DNA of 64,000 nt from positions 310,001-374,000 of the forward strand of contig NZ_JAHXYI010000005.1 of NCBI RefSeq assembly GCF_019970045.1. Direction: 5' to 3'. This stretch comes from Chryseobacterium sp. GVT01B (GTDB taxonomy: Bacteria; Bacteroidota; Bacteroidia; Flavobacteriales; Weeksellaceae). Under the pieces are notes generated by a model. The model was not told the origin of the DNA. It made no database searches and saw only the letters and a program-made list of their open reading frames with translations. Shown here piece after piece: positions 27,002-35,988 of the stretch. Within the stretch, counting starts at the first letter, position 1. Every line of letters starts with the position of its first letter. Made by a program: the position numbers and the translations under genes.

Positions 27002-28099
27002 TTAAATGAAATAATTTACTGGGTTTGTTTTTTCAATAGATTTTGAAATTGCAAATGTACTAAATTTTTGTGACAAAATTTCAAATAATTGTTGAGTAAC
27101 AAATTGTTCTGATTCATAATGGCCAATATCACAAATCAGCATTTTAGACTCTGCTAAAAAATAGTCGTGATATTTAAGATCTCCGGTAAGATAAGCATCA
27201 CATTTTCTGGAAGCTGCAGATCTTATCCCACTTGCTCCGGAACCGCCCAGAACCCCTACTCTTTTGATTTTTTTATTGTTGAAAGAGGAGTGCTTTATCA
27301 CTTCAAGACCAAACTTTTCTTTTACAAACCCCAGGAAATCTTTTTCATCCATTTCCTCTTCCAGATCGCCATACATTCCCAATCCGGCATGTTGGTTTTT
27401 ATTATCAAGGCTGTATATCTGATGGGCCACTTCTTCGTAAGGATGTGCGGCTTTCATTGCGCCCACAATCTGCCCTTGTTTAAAGCTTTCAAAAATCACA
27501 GAAATCATATCTTCATCTGCATTTTCACGAATGTCCTGCTGGCCTGAGAACGGATTTGAACCTTCCACCGGTCTGAAGGTTCCTTTACCATTCACCGTAA
27601 AACTGCATTCATCATAGAAACCGATATTTCCCGCTCCCGCTGAAAACATTGCTTCTTTTACTTTTTCGGAATGCTCTTTCGGTACAAAAACCGTCAGCTG
27701 TTTTAGATTATTTTCTTTCGGCTGAAGAATTTTCATATTCTTTAATCCCAACTGCCTGCAAATTCCATAGTTGACTCCAAAGAAATCATTATCAAATGCT
27801 GTATGAATGGCATAGATCGCCACTTTATTTTCTATAGCCTTTAAGACGGCTCTTTCCACATAGTTTTTCCCTGTTAAAGATTTGAGTCCGGAAAATATAA
27901 TGGGATGGAAGCATACAATAAGATTGCAGTTTCTTTCAACAGCTTCATCTACTACATTTTCTAAAGCATCATGACAAACCAGAATCCCGGATACATCACG
28001 ATCATAAACACCACACAACAGGCCTACGTTATCAAAATCTTCTGCCTGTCTGATACTTATTTCCTCTTCAATCTTTGCAATTACGGTTTTTAGCTTCAT
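27002..28099 (-). CDS. NIF3-like dinuclear metal centre protein (YbgI/YqfO family)
   Basis: 365 residues. The N- and C-terminal NIF3 halves carry the metal ligands: HPIIFSGLKSL with the preceding CHDALE motif, and near the end YHDYFLAESKMLICDIGHYESE. The insert between them (about 130-230) is the PII-like CutA-type domain (LKQLTVFVPKEH, HPYEEVAHQIY) of the long form. It forms hexameric rings with two metals in known relatives; activity is uncertain although annotated in some databases as GTP cyclohydrolase type 2. It is upstream of the CdsZ-like gene in one operon. Confidence 0.92.
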   Translation of the reverse strand: MKLKTVIAKIEEEISIRQAEDFDNVGLLCGVYDRDVSGILVCHDALENVVDEAVERNCNLIVCFHPIIFSGLKSLTGKNYVERAVLKAIENKVAIYAIHTAFDNDFFGVNYGICRQLGLKNMKILQPKENNLKQLTVFVPKEHSEKVKEAMFSAGAGNIGFYDECSFTVNGKGTFRPVEGSNPFSGQQDIRENADEDMISVIFESFKQGQIVGAMKAAHPYEEVAHQIYSLDNKNQHAGLGMYGDLEEEMDEKDFLGFVKEKFGLEVIKHSSFNNKKIKRVGVLGGSGASGIRSAASRKCDAYLTGDLKYHDYFLAESKMLICDIGHYESEQFVTQQLFEILSQKFSTFAISKSIEKTNPVNYFI

Positions 28100-28173
28100 T
28101 AATTTATATTTTACGGTTACAGCGAAGATATTAATTTTACTAAAAACCCAAAGAATATTTCTGCTGCAATAAA

Positions 28174-28197
28174 AAACCGGCTTTCATCGGCCGGTTT
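28174..28197 (-). terminator. Terminator of the secreted protein gene at 28228
   Basis: Stem AAACCGGC/GCCGGTTT with an eight-base loop and a T-rich minus-strand tail. Confidence 0.8.
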
Positions 28198-28227
28198 GAA
28201 TTTGATATTAAAAAAATAAATAGACTG

Positions 28228-29076
28228 TTAATCTTTGAAAAGCGATACTCTTGTAAAGGATTCCATTACCACACTACAGTTGATATCGGCTTCCATAAAA
28301 AGCTGATAGCCTCTTCCCGGATCAAGACTCGCAGGATCTGCAATAGTATAGAAATAGAATGTAAGAATGTTACCTGCTCCACTTGAACCACTTGGGACTA
28401 ATTGGATAGAGTTAATCTCAAAACCGGAGTCAGGATTTTTAAAAGTAGCTTTTATTGATCCTGATGAATTGGACCCTGGAGTAATTGTAGCAATGGCTCT
28501 CCAGACATGTACTTGTCCGTAAATTTCATTTTCTCTCCATTTACCACTGGCTGCAATATAAATATTGGAGGTAACTCCCGGAAATGGAACTGTGGTTTCC
28601 GGCCAGCTTGTAGTAGGACTTGCTGCAAAGACCAGCGGTGTGGCATAAAGCACCTGTTGTCTTGGGCCATACCCGCTTCCTGCTGCACTTAAACTGAATG
28701 AGGGTTTTACATTTGCGTTTCCAGAATTTATTTTAACGACACCGTCGTTACCAGCCTGAGAAGATGTGGGAACAAAAAGCTGTCTCCAGAGGGTACCATC
28801 CCAATACTGGAAGTTATTCGTTGTCGTATTAAAAATAAGTGTTCCTGCAGTAAGGTTAGCATTCACAACACCTGCAGGTGGTACTGTGGAAACATTATTA
28901 TCTGCCAGGTATGTATCCCGGTCAGTATCTGAAAGACGAGGAATGAGAATCCCTTTCTGGTTGGAGACTATATCCAGTACTGCAGCACCATTGGGTGTTG
29001 AAGTATTAATCCCAACCTGAGCATCTACAAAACTGCTTATGAAAAACAGAATAAACAAGGTTAAAATTTTTCTCAT
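28228..29076 (-). CDS. Secreted protein with VGIN/LDI/PR head module (copy 1)
   Basis: 282 residues from the ATG at 29076; an upstream in-frame start at 29151 would put a stretch without signal-peptide character first and is rejected. Signal peptide 1-19 (ending VDAQ). The head module (about 20-115) reads VGINTSTPNGAAVLDI, KGILIPRLS, GTLIFNTTTNNFQYWDG, the same pattern as the genes at 60811 and 62038. The rest is beta-rich and unrecognised. There is no T9SS sorting domain, so it may be exported by Sec alone. The role is unknown; the head resembles fibre-type structural modules. Confidence 0.75.
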   Translation of the reverse strand: MRKILTLFILFFISSFVDAQVGINTSTPNGAAVLDIVSNQKGILIPRLSDTDRDTYLADNNVSTVPPAGVVNANLTAGTLIFNTTTNNFQYWDGTLWRQLFVPTSSQAGNDGVVKINSGNANVKPSFSLSAAGSGYGPRQQVLYATPLVFAASPTTSWPETTVPFPGVTSNIYIAASGKWRENEIYGQVHVWRAIATITPGSNSSGSIKATFKNPDSGFEINSIQLVPSGSSGAGNILTFYFYTIADPASLDPGRGYQLFMEADINCSVVMESFTRVSLFKD

Positions 29077-29325
29077 GATATAAAGCTTTTGTTGGATAAA
29101 ATTACAAACTTGAATTAATATTATGTTAAAAAATAAATTTTTATATGTCATTTTTTATTCGTATTTTACTTATTATAATGTATTGAAAATCATTAAATTA
29201 AGTGCGAATAATTCACTTTTTAATGATGAAAATTACTTTAACATTTGCAGGATTCTTTTAACAATCATATCTTTACCTTATACTCTATAGAAATTATTAA
29301 CTTCGCTGTGAAATAACCTATATAA

Positions 29326-30153
29326 ATGGAAAGAGAACATAATCTTGTTCCTGAAGACAAACTTTGGAAAAGATTCCTTTACCGGATCATTTATCGCTCC
29401 GATACGAAGCTCGGAAAACTGTTCGATATCATCTTATTATCTTTAATTCTTGCAAGTACTGCCATTATTATGATGGAAAGTGTCCCTAAGCTTGATAAAA
29501 GGTTTCATTATACCTTCCTGATTCTGGAATGGGTGATCTCCATTTTCTTCACTATTGAGTATTCTATGCGTATTGCTGTGGTGAAGAATAAACGGAATTA
29601 TATATTCAGCTTTTTTGGAATTATAGATTTCCTGGCTCTTGTACCTTTTTACCTCAGCTTTTTCTTTCCTATCACTAAATATTTCCTGATTTTCAGAATG
29701 CTGAGAATGTTGAGAATCTTCAGGATTTTCAATTTGCTGGATTTTATGAATGACGGATATCTTATTGTGCGGGCCCTGAAAAACAGTTCGAGAAAGATTT
29801 ATATTTTCCTTTTATTCCTGATTATATTCTCTGTGATTGTAGGATCACTGATGTTTATGGTGGAAGGTGGACGCCAGGGATTTGAAACTATACCACAGTC
29901 TATTTATTGGGCGGTTGTTACAGTAACTACCGTAGGATATGGTGATGTATCTCCTATTACGCCTTTAGGAAAGTTTTTTGCGGTTGTTCTGATGCTTGCC
30001 GGTTACTCCATTATTGCTGTTCCTACTGGTATTGTCACGGCAGAAATGAGAAACAAAAGACAAAATCTGGAAATGGTATGTGAACGTTGTGGAAACGAAG
30101 ATATTGATGATGATGCCAGATATTGTAAGCAATGTGGCAAGAAATTAGCTTAA
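29326..30153 (+). CDS. Voltage-gated potassium channel with C-terminal zinc ribbon
   Basis: 275 residues, six membrane helices. S4 carries regularly spaced arginines (Arg124, 127, 130, 133 in LIFRMLRMLRIFRIF). The selectivity filter TTVGYGD is at 201-207 between S5 and S6. Residues 252-271 form a CxxC...CxxC zinc-ribbon (Cys252, 255, 267, 270) after a short linker. The channel part resembles KvAP-type ion transporters. The zinc ribbon tail is presumably cytoplasmic and may regulate or tetramerise the channel; that is inference. A 52-residue membrane protein gene follows 43 bases downstream. Confidence 0.92.
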   Translation: MEREHNLVPEDKLWKRFLYRIIYRSDTKLGKLFDIILLSLILASTAIIMMESVPKLDKRFHYTFLILEWVISIFFTIEYSMRIAVVKNKRNYIFSFFGIIDFLALVPFYLSFFFPITKYFLIFRMLRMLRIFRIFNLLDFMNDGYLIVRALKNSSRKIYIFLLFLIIFSVIVGSLMFMVEGGRQGFETIPQSIYWAVVTVTTVGYGDVSPITPLGKFFAVVLMLAGYSIIAVPTGIVTAEMRNKRQNLEMVCERCGNEDIDDDARYCKQCGKKLA

Positions 30154-30196
30154 TATTTGGTATAAGTAAAATTTATTCACCAAATACCTCAAAATC

Positions 30197-30355
30197 ATGG
30201 AACCTAAAAAGAAAAACAAACCGAATAGCTTAGTGATCATTCTTTTTGCACTGGTAGTGCTGATGATCATCGTCTACTTTATATTAGTAATGTTCTTCCC
30301 AACTGTTTTTGACCTTATGAACAAGGGTGAGATTCAGCCGGTGCCTAATAAGTAA
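30197..30355 (+). CDS. Small single-pass membrane protein, 52 residues
   Basis: MEPKKKNKPN at the N-terminus is strongly basic, followed by a 22-24 residue hydrophobic helix (about 12-35) and a short polar tail ending PNK. The basic stretch predicts an inside N-terminus. It is 43 bases after the potassium channel gene, on the same strand and before a strong terminator, so it is probably cotranscribed. An accessory role for the channel is possible but unproven. Confidence 0.65.
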   Translation: MEPKKKNKPNSLVIILFALVVLMIIVYFILVMFFPTVFDLMNKGEIQPVPNK

Positions 30356-30425
30356 TGAGTAATAAACAATAGGTAATGAATAATTTATAATGATTTATAT
30401 TATATAACGGTCATTAACAAAATAA

Positions 30426-30460
30426 AAAGATGAGTGAAATATTTCGCTCATCTTTTTTTG
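30426..30460 (+). terminator. Terminator of the potassium channel unit
   Basis: AAAGATGAG/CTCATCTTT with an inner GAAAT/ATTTC pairing gives a 15-bp hairpin, followed by seven T residues. Confidence 0.88.
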
Positions 30461-30501
30461 ATCTGTAGATTTTTAAAGTAAATGTCTACTTCATAAAAAA
30501 G

Positions 30502-30523
30502 GACGGATCACTAATGACCCGTC
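30502..30523 (-). terminator. Terminator of the type A protein at 30549
   Basis: Stem GACGGATCA/TGACCCGTC with one G-U wobble on the minus strand and a T-rich tail. Confidence 0.7.
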
Positions 30524-30548
30524 TCTTTCTTTCTATTTAAATGATAAA

Positions 30549-32873
30549 TTATTTTTTAATGGCTTTGATAGTCTGTTTAGATCCGTCTTTCATTTCCAAC
30601 GTTACTAAATAAACACCCTGCATTAAGTCTCTTAAGTGTATCGTAGATTCAGGGTTTGCAATAGTTTTCACTAATCTTCCCGTAACATCTGTTACTGATA
30701 CATTTTTCACGTTTTTCACATCAGAAATATTCAATACATCCGTAAATGGATTAGGATATACTTTGATACTGTTTTTCGCTGCAGAAACTTCAGATGTTGC
30801 CAGATTTGCATTATTAATGCTTATATCGTCTACATACAGATTAAACTGGTCCGGATCTGAATAGGCATTAAATCCAAAGTAATACACTCCTGTCGTAGGA
30901 ACTGTAAACGTTATAGATTCTGTATGAGCCATTTCATCATTGATTGACGGATAATCTGCCACTGAATTAGTCATTGCAGATTCAACTGGTGAAGTTCCGT
31001 AAGCTACTTTCAGTTTTTCAACATAAGTAGATGAGTTATTCCCGTACTTATAGCTAATGGTATATTGTGTCCCCGCTGTCAGGTTCAATCCCTGGGTAAA
31101 GAACCATGCATTGGCAGAACTGGAAGAATTATAATGATATCTTAATACATTGGTAGTAAATCCCTGGCTGTCAGAAGGCGGATCTACTGTTTCCCAATTA
31201 TTCCCAGCTCCCGAGTTAACATTCATTGTACATCCTGGAAGTTCAGGAACAGTAACATTTTCAAAATCTATTGCATAAGGAAGATTCGCACTTGAACATA
31301 ATGTCATAAACGTAGCAGAATCACTCCAAACACTTTTGCTGGTTGCACTACACGCAGATCTCACCCATACATGATAAACAGTGGAAGCAGCTAAACCTGG
31401 AATATTATAAGTAGTTGCTGTAACTCCTGTAAAATTAGGTGTAGTTGTAGCTGTAGGTGCTGTATTGGTTGTGCTGTAATAAATATCATATCCACTTGCC
31501 GGTACAGGAGTGGCAGCTGTCCAGGAAACCGTAGCTCCTGCGGCAGTAATATTAGACATCACTAATGCATTAGGCTCACTACAAGCTGGTGCTACATCTA
31601 TATTAATATCATCTACATACAACTGATTCATATTGGCATCAGAATATGCCTGGAATCCAAAATAATAGACCCCTGTGGCAGTTGGTGTAAAATTCACAAA
31701 AGCACTGGTTGCTGTACTGGTAACAATATTTGAATGATCGGCTAATGTATTGGTCATTCCTGCACCTGTAGCTGAAGTTCCGTAGGCAATTTTTAACTTT
31801 TCGGCATATACAGTTCCTTCTGCGTTTGCATATTTATATTTAATTCTGTAGGTAACTCCCGCGGTAAGGTTTATTCCATTGGTGAAAAACCAGGTATCAG
31901 CATTATTGGCATAGTCGTAAGAATACTGAAGAACATTTCCCGTAAATCCTTGAGCATCCAAATCGCCCGTCACCCACATATTTCCTGAACCGTCATTTAC
32001 TACTGAGGTACAGTTTGGAAGATCAGGTGGAGTTATGCTTTCAAAATCCAATGCATATGGCACTGCTACAGAAACGCAGGATGTCATAAATGTTGCCATT
32101 TGAGACCATGCACTTTTATTTGAAGTACTGCATACAGAACGTACCCACACGTGATAAACAGTAGCCGGAGCCAATGTAGACAGGCCAGCAGTTAAACCGG
32201 TACTCGTTCCGGAAGCTACAGCAGCAGCTGTAGGATATGTACTGGAAGTTGAATAATAATATTCATAACCGCTGCCTGGAGCAGAAGCCGGAGCTGTCCA
32301 TCCAATCTGAGCTGAATTTGCCGTCACTGCAGATACCGTTAAAGCAGACGGTGCAAAACAAGTTGGAACTGCACCAATTACTACAGTATAATCATGGGCT
32401 TCTCCATACCCATCAGTATTACACGGAATAGGGTCACTGGAGAATCTATCCCCTACTCGCATTCTGTAAGTACCAGGAGTAACGGTTGAAGGAATTTCAA
32501 TAAGCCCAGAGGTAATATTGTTTCCTCCAACAAAAGTACTACTCGCAGAAGCTACAAGTTCCGGAGCAGCATCATCAAAAGTTCCGTCGTTATTAAAATC
32601 TATCCAAATCCTTACATTCTGATCACTGTAATCATGTTTAACGCTAAAATCATAACTCAAACCTGCACTAAGGTTGATTGTCATCGAAGTATAATCTCCA
32701 TATGCATCAGTAGAGCAACCCGTATTAGGGTGATCAAATCCGGCACCCGGAATTGCAAAGGAGTCTATTACATCTCCTCCACTACACCCACTTGCAAACG
32801 CAGGCGTACAGTAAGTCTGTGCGGAGGATAAAAGGCCGGTCATTAAGAAACCAACAAGTAAAAAATTTCTCAT
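30549..32873 (-). CDS. T9SS type A cargo with GEVED and fibronectin type III domains
   Basis: 774 residues. Signal peptide 1-18 (ending SSAQ); GEVED domain about 20-165 (RIWIDFNNDGTFDD, GTYRMRVGDRF, GEAHDY); then twice the pair fibronectin type III (with VYHVWVRSVCS / VYHVWVRSACS) plus a choice-of-anchor/adhesin-like beta-sandwich (ALDFESITPPDLPNC... / AIDFENVTVPELPGC). The C-terminal sorting domain (about 700-774) contains VYPNPFTDVLNISD and KQTIKAIKK. Probably a surface or secreted adhesin or binding protein delivered by T9SS. The internal pair is duplicated at the DNA level. It is the last of three type A genes on this strand. Confidence 0.88.
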   Translation of the reverse strand: MRNFLLVGFLMTGLLSSAQTYCTPAFASGCSGGDVIDSFAIPGAGFDHPNTGCSTDAYGDYTSMTINLSAGLSYDFSVKHDYSDQNVRIWIDFNNDGTFDDAAPELVASASSTFVGGNNITSGLIEIPSTVTPGTYRMRVGDRFSSDPIPCNTDGYGEAHDYTVVIGAVPTCFAPSALTVSAVTANSAQIGWTAPASAPGSGYEYYYSTSSTYPTAAAVASGTSTGLTAGLSTLAPATVYHVWVRSVCSTSNKSAWSQMATFMTSCVSVAVPYALDFESITPPDLPNCTSVVNDGSGNMWVTGDLDAQGFTGNVLQYSYDYANNADTWFFTNGINLTAGVTYRIKYKYANAEGTVYAEKLKIAYGTSATGAGMTNTLADHSNIVTSTATSAFVNFTPTATGVYYFGFQAYSDANMNQLYVDDINIDVAPACSEPNALVMSNITAAGATVSWTAATPVPASGYDIYYSTTNTAPTATTTPNFTGVTATTYNIPGLAASTVYHVWVRSACSATSKSVWSDSATFMTLCSSANLPYAIDFENVTVPELPGCTMNVNSGAGNNWETVDPPSDSQGFTTNVLRYHYNSSSSANAWFFTQGLNLTAGTQYTISYKYGNNSSTYVEKLKVAYGTSPVESAMTNSVADYPSINDEMAHTESITFTVPTTGVYYFGFNAYSDPDQFNLYVDDISINNANLATSEVSAAKNSIKVYPNPFTDVLNISDVKNVKNVSVTDVTGRLVKTIANPESTIHLRDLMQGVYLVTLEMKDGSKQTIKAIKK

Positions 32874-32895
32874 ATAAAAAACAGTATTAGTTAAT

Positions 32896-32903
32896 CAAAT
32901 CTA
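32896..32903 (-). promoter_or_regulatory. Bacteroidota -7 box upstream of the GEVED protein
   Basis: The minus strand reads TAGATTTG (perfect TAnnTTTG) 23 bases from the ATG. Confidence 0.45.
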
Positions 32904-32995
32904 GTGAAAATCAACAATAAAAAAAATATTTTTTTAATTATATCACAATGAATTAAACTTTTCCTTTTATAAAAGATAATTTCACTTATAAAAAG

Positions 32996-33022
32996 AGAGG
33001 CCGCTCAAATTGAGCAGCCTCT
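32996..33022 (-). terminator. Terminator of the type A gene at 33047
   Basis: Stem AGAGGC/GCCTCT and GCTCA/TGAGC with one internal mismatch, followed by a T-rich minus-strand tail. Confidence 0.8.
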
Positions 33023-33046
33023 GTATCCTATTTTTTAAGAAATTAT

Positions 33047-35860
33047 TTATTTCTTAATTGCTTTAATTGTCTGTTTAGATCCGTCTTTCATATTCAGTAC
33101 TACTAAATACATTCCTTGTTTCAAATCTCCTAAGTGAATCGTAGAAGAAGGATTATCAATAGTCTTTATCAATCTTCCGGAAGAATCCAGAATGGAAACT
33201 GATTTGACGTTATGTGGTTTTACAATATTCAGTACACTTGTAAATGGATTTGGGTATATTTCTATAGTTTCTTTTTTATCAGTAACTTCAAGAGTACCAA
33301 GGCTGGTTACCTTTTCTATAGTAATGGTAAAAACGCCTTCCACTGTATCTGTATCGTAATCCCGATCTCCGATATTTATATAATATACGTTTCCTGCAAT
33401 AGTTGGCAAATCCATTATAACCGGACTTGAACCAGTAAAATTTACTCTTTTTACACACGTTAAGTTTCCACAATTTCCTTTATAGGCACCAATACCAAAA
33501 TTAAATGTGCTATTTAAAGGTCTTGAAACTGTAATCTTATGCAGAAAACCATCACCAACGAAGGTAAACCATGTTCCGTCATTCATTGCAGAATTGCAAG
33601 AATTTATAAATCCGTTATTATTGGTAGTATGCTCAGCATCAATCTGTGTATAAGTATATGGAAAATTTGAGACCGTCAAAGCACCAGCACAGTCATCATT
33701 AACAGGAGGCAGCAATGTTCCCACACATATATTGAATTTAACGGCAATGCCAACACCTGTACTGTATGCCCTTATATAATAGGTTTCACCGGCAACCAAC
33801 CCTGAAACATTATTAATATAACTAGAACGATTAACGCTTCCACCACATTTTACACTTGTTAAAGCACCACAGCTACCTTTGAAAACCTCAAATCGTATAT
33901 CTTGCTGTGTACCACTCACTCCAACATCTATAATATTTTTAAAACTAATTCTGTGGCTGGTTCCTGTGGCAACAAATTTAAACCAAACATCATTCTGAAC
34001 CCCGATTCCGGCACACGAAGTTGCTGGTAACATCGCTGAAACTGTTGCTCCCAAAGTACTTCCTTCAAGTCCCCCAACACAGGTCAAATCCGGATTAACA
34101 GTCAAAGAAACAGCATTTGCACATTCATCATTTACCGGAATCGGTGTCAAATCTTTTGTAATACATAAATCAAAATTGAAACCCGATTGGGGCGTTCCTT
34201 CTACATCAAATACTCTGAGATAATAAGTTTCTCCCACTGTAAGACCGGTAACAAGTCCAACAGCCCCACCTATTCCTACACATACAGAATTACCACAACT
34301 GCCACCCAGCACATTAAAACTTAATCCTCCCAAAGAGTTTGGTTCTCCCACAGCAACTTTATTAATCAATTTAATGATATGCTTGGTATCAGTTGCTATA
34401 AATTTGTACCACACATCATATCTGGAGAAAGAGTCACAAGATATAGCAGACTTCGTTGATGATAAAGTTGTTCCGGAAATAACATTGATACAATCCATCC
34501 CAGAATTCACAGGAACAATTATAGCATTGGTACAATTATCATTGGATGGCGGCGGTGGAACAGTTCCTACACATATATCAAATTTATGAGATGAATAGCC
34601 TGATCCACTAAATACTTTTATATAGTAGGTCTCTCCTACAGTAAGGTTATTAACAACAGAAACAGGACATGATGCACTTGTCACATAACCACATCCAGAA
34701 TCAGAACATAATATACTTGTCAAATTACCACAATCACCTTTTAAAACCTGAAAATAAACATACCCACCTCCTAATGGTACAGAGGTTACATCCTTCAGAT
34801 TAACTGTATGCCTAGAAGAAGTAGCTGTAAACTTATACCATACATCACCAGTACTCGTACCACATGATGATGCAGGAGAAGATACAGTTGACATCACAGT
34901 AGTCCCAGAGGTAAAACTCACACAATTCACATCTGGATTTACAGTAAGATTTATAGCATTTGTACACTCATCATTGGAAGGTATAGCCGGTACTGTTGTA
35001 AATTTCTGATTAACACAACCAGAGGACTCTCCTGTTGGCCCCACTGCTGTTACTTTAAGATAATAAACTGTACTTGCCAAAAGTGGAGATGACGGAGTAA
35101 AGTTTGTTGTCGTTACAGACTGTTGATTAACAATATCTGTTCCTCCCGCAGTAGTTCCGACAGAAACTTTGTAACTTGTAGCTCCCTGTACAGCAGCCCA
35201 TGTAAAATTAGGCAGAACCGGTACATTCGAAGCATTGTTTGCAGGATAACTGATTATTGGACAATCCGGTAATGGATTAGGAACTAACCCCATAAGACTG
35301 ACTACAGGTTTATAAGGTAAAAAATGACCATTTGGCGGATTTGCAGGATCCGGATTAACAGTATTACTCTCGGTATAAAGAGCCTGTTCCATAGTATTAT
35401 ACACAAAAAACGGATTATTTGAATTAGAATTAAATCCATTTTCATCTACTGCAACAACCAGGTTTCTTATATTATCATATGGGAATGGTGTAGTAAATGT
35501 CACTTCTACTATCCCGTTTACATTAGTAACCGTACCTGAATACACCTGAGTCATTTCCCCGACAGGAATCCACCCAACTTGATAATTTAAAGAGTTTTTT
35601 GTGGTATGTCCCAAATAAATCACCCAATTTGATAAATAAGCGGGATTTGCAGAAGGTGTTAAGTAAAACTTAAGACCTGTAATATTACCTGCTGCATCAG
35701 CATTGATTTCCTGTTTTGTATAAATCTGCTGAGAATAGGAATAACTAAAGCCACTATTGACAGGAGCATTCCCGGTAGCTGTGCTGCCTCCACCCAGTTT
35801 GATTTGAGCACTTAATGCGATGCTTATCATCAGTAAGCATACAAATAAGATTTTCTTCAT
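33047..35860 (-). CDS. T9SS type A cargo with DVWYKF-type beta-sandwich repeats (937 residues)
   Basis: Signal peptide 1-18 (ending SAQ). An N-terminal domain (about 20-195; YSQQIYTKQEINADAAGNI, VIYLGHTTK) is shared with the next gene. A fibronectin-like module (about 205-290) is followed by four repeats (about 295-855), each starting NDxCxxA and carrying DVWYKFxAT and GLTxGETYYIRV-like elements. A C-terminal type A sorting domain (about 865-937) ends KQTIKAIKK. The repeats resemble pre-peptidase C-terminal-like sandwiches; binding function is inferred. Tandem with a longer paralogue. Confidence 0.88.
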   Translation of the reverse strand: MKKILFVCLLMISIALSAQIKLGGGSTATGNAPVNSGFSYSYSQQIYTKQEINADAAGNITGLKFYLTPSANPAYLSNWVIYLGHTTKNSLNYQVGWIPVGEMTQVYSGTVTNVNGIVEVTFTTPFPYDNIRNLVVAVDENGFNSNSNNPFFVYNTMEQALYTESNTVNPDPANPPNGHFLPYKPVVSLMGLVPNPLPDCPIISYPANNASNVPVLPNFTWAAVQGATSYKVSVGTTAGGTDIVNQQSVTTTNFTPSSPLLASTVYYLKVTAVGPTGESSGCVNQKFTTVPAIPSNDECTNAINLTVNPDVNCVSFTSGTTVMSTVSSPASSCGTSTGDVWYKFTATSSRHTVNLKDVTSVPLGGGYVYFQVLKGDCGNLTSILCSDSGCGYVTSASCPVSVVNNLTVGETYYIKVFSGSGYSSHKFDICVGTVPPPPSNDNCTNAIIVPVNSGMDCINVISGTTLSSTKSAISCDSFSRYDVWYKFIATDTKHIIKLINKVAVGEPNSLGGLSFNVLGGSCGNSVCVGIGGAVGLVTGLTVGETYYLRVFDVEGTPQSGFNFDLCITKDLTPIPVNDECANAVSLTVNPDLTCVGGLEGSTLGATVSAMLPATSCAGIGVQNDVWFKFVATGTSHRISFKNIIDVGVSGTQQDIRFEVFKGSCGALTSVKCGGSVNRSSYINNVSGLVAGETYYIRAYSTGVGIAVKFNICVGTLLPPVNDDCAGALTVSNFPYTYTQIDAEHTTNNNGFINSCNSAMNDGTWFTFVGDGFLHKITVSRPLNSTFNFGIGAYKGNCGNLTCVKRVNFTGSSPVIMDLPTIAGNVYYINIGDRDYDTDTVEGVFTITIEKVTSLGTLEVTDKKETIEIYPNPFTSVLNIVKPHNVKSVSILDSSGRLIKTIDNPSSTIHLGDLKQGMYLVVLNMKDGSKQTIKAIKK

Positions 35861-35940
35861 GTATAAGTTTTTGGTTATTAATACGTCTACGAATTTACAA
35901 TAAATTTAAAACACCTTTTTTAAAAAATTTAAAAATAAAA

Positions 35941-35966
35941 AAACGACAGCTTTTTAGCTGTCGTTT
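35941..35966 (-). terminator. Terminator of the 1182-residue type A gene
   Basis: Perfect 11-bp stem AAACGACAGCT/AGCTGTCGTTT with a four-T loop and T-rich minus-strand tail. Confidence 0.88.
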
Positions 35967-35988
35967 CATGTTATATAATTAATACATT

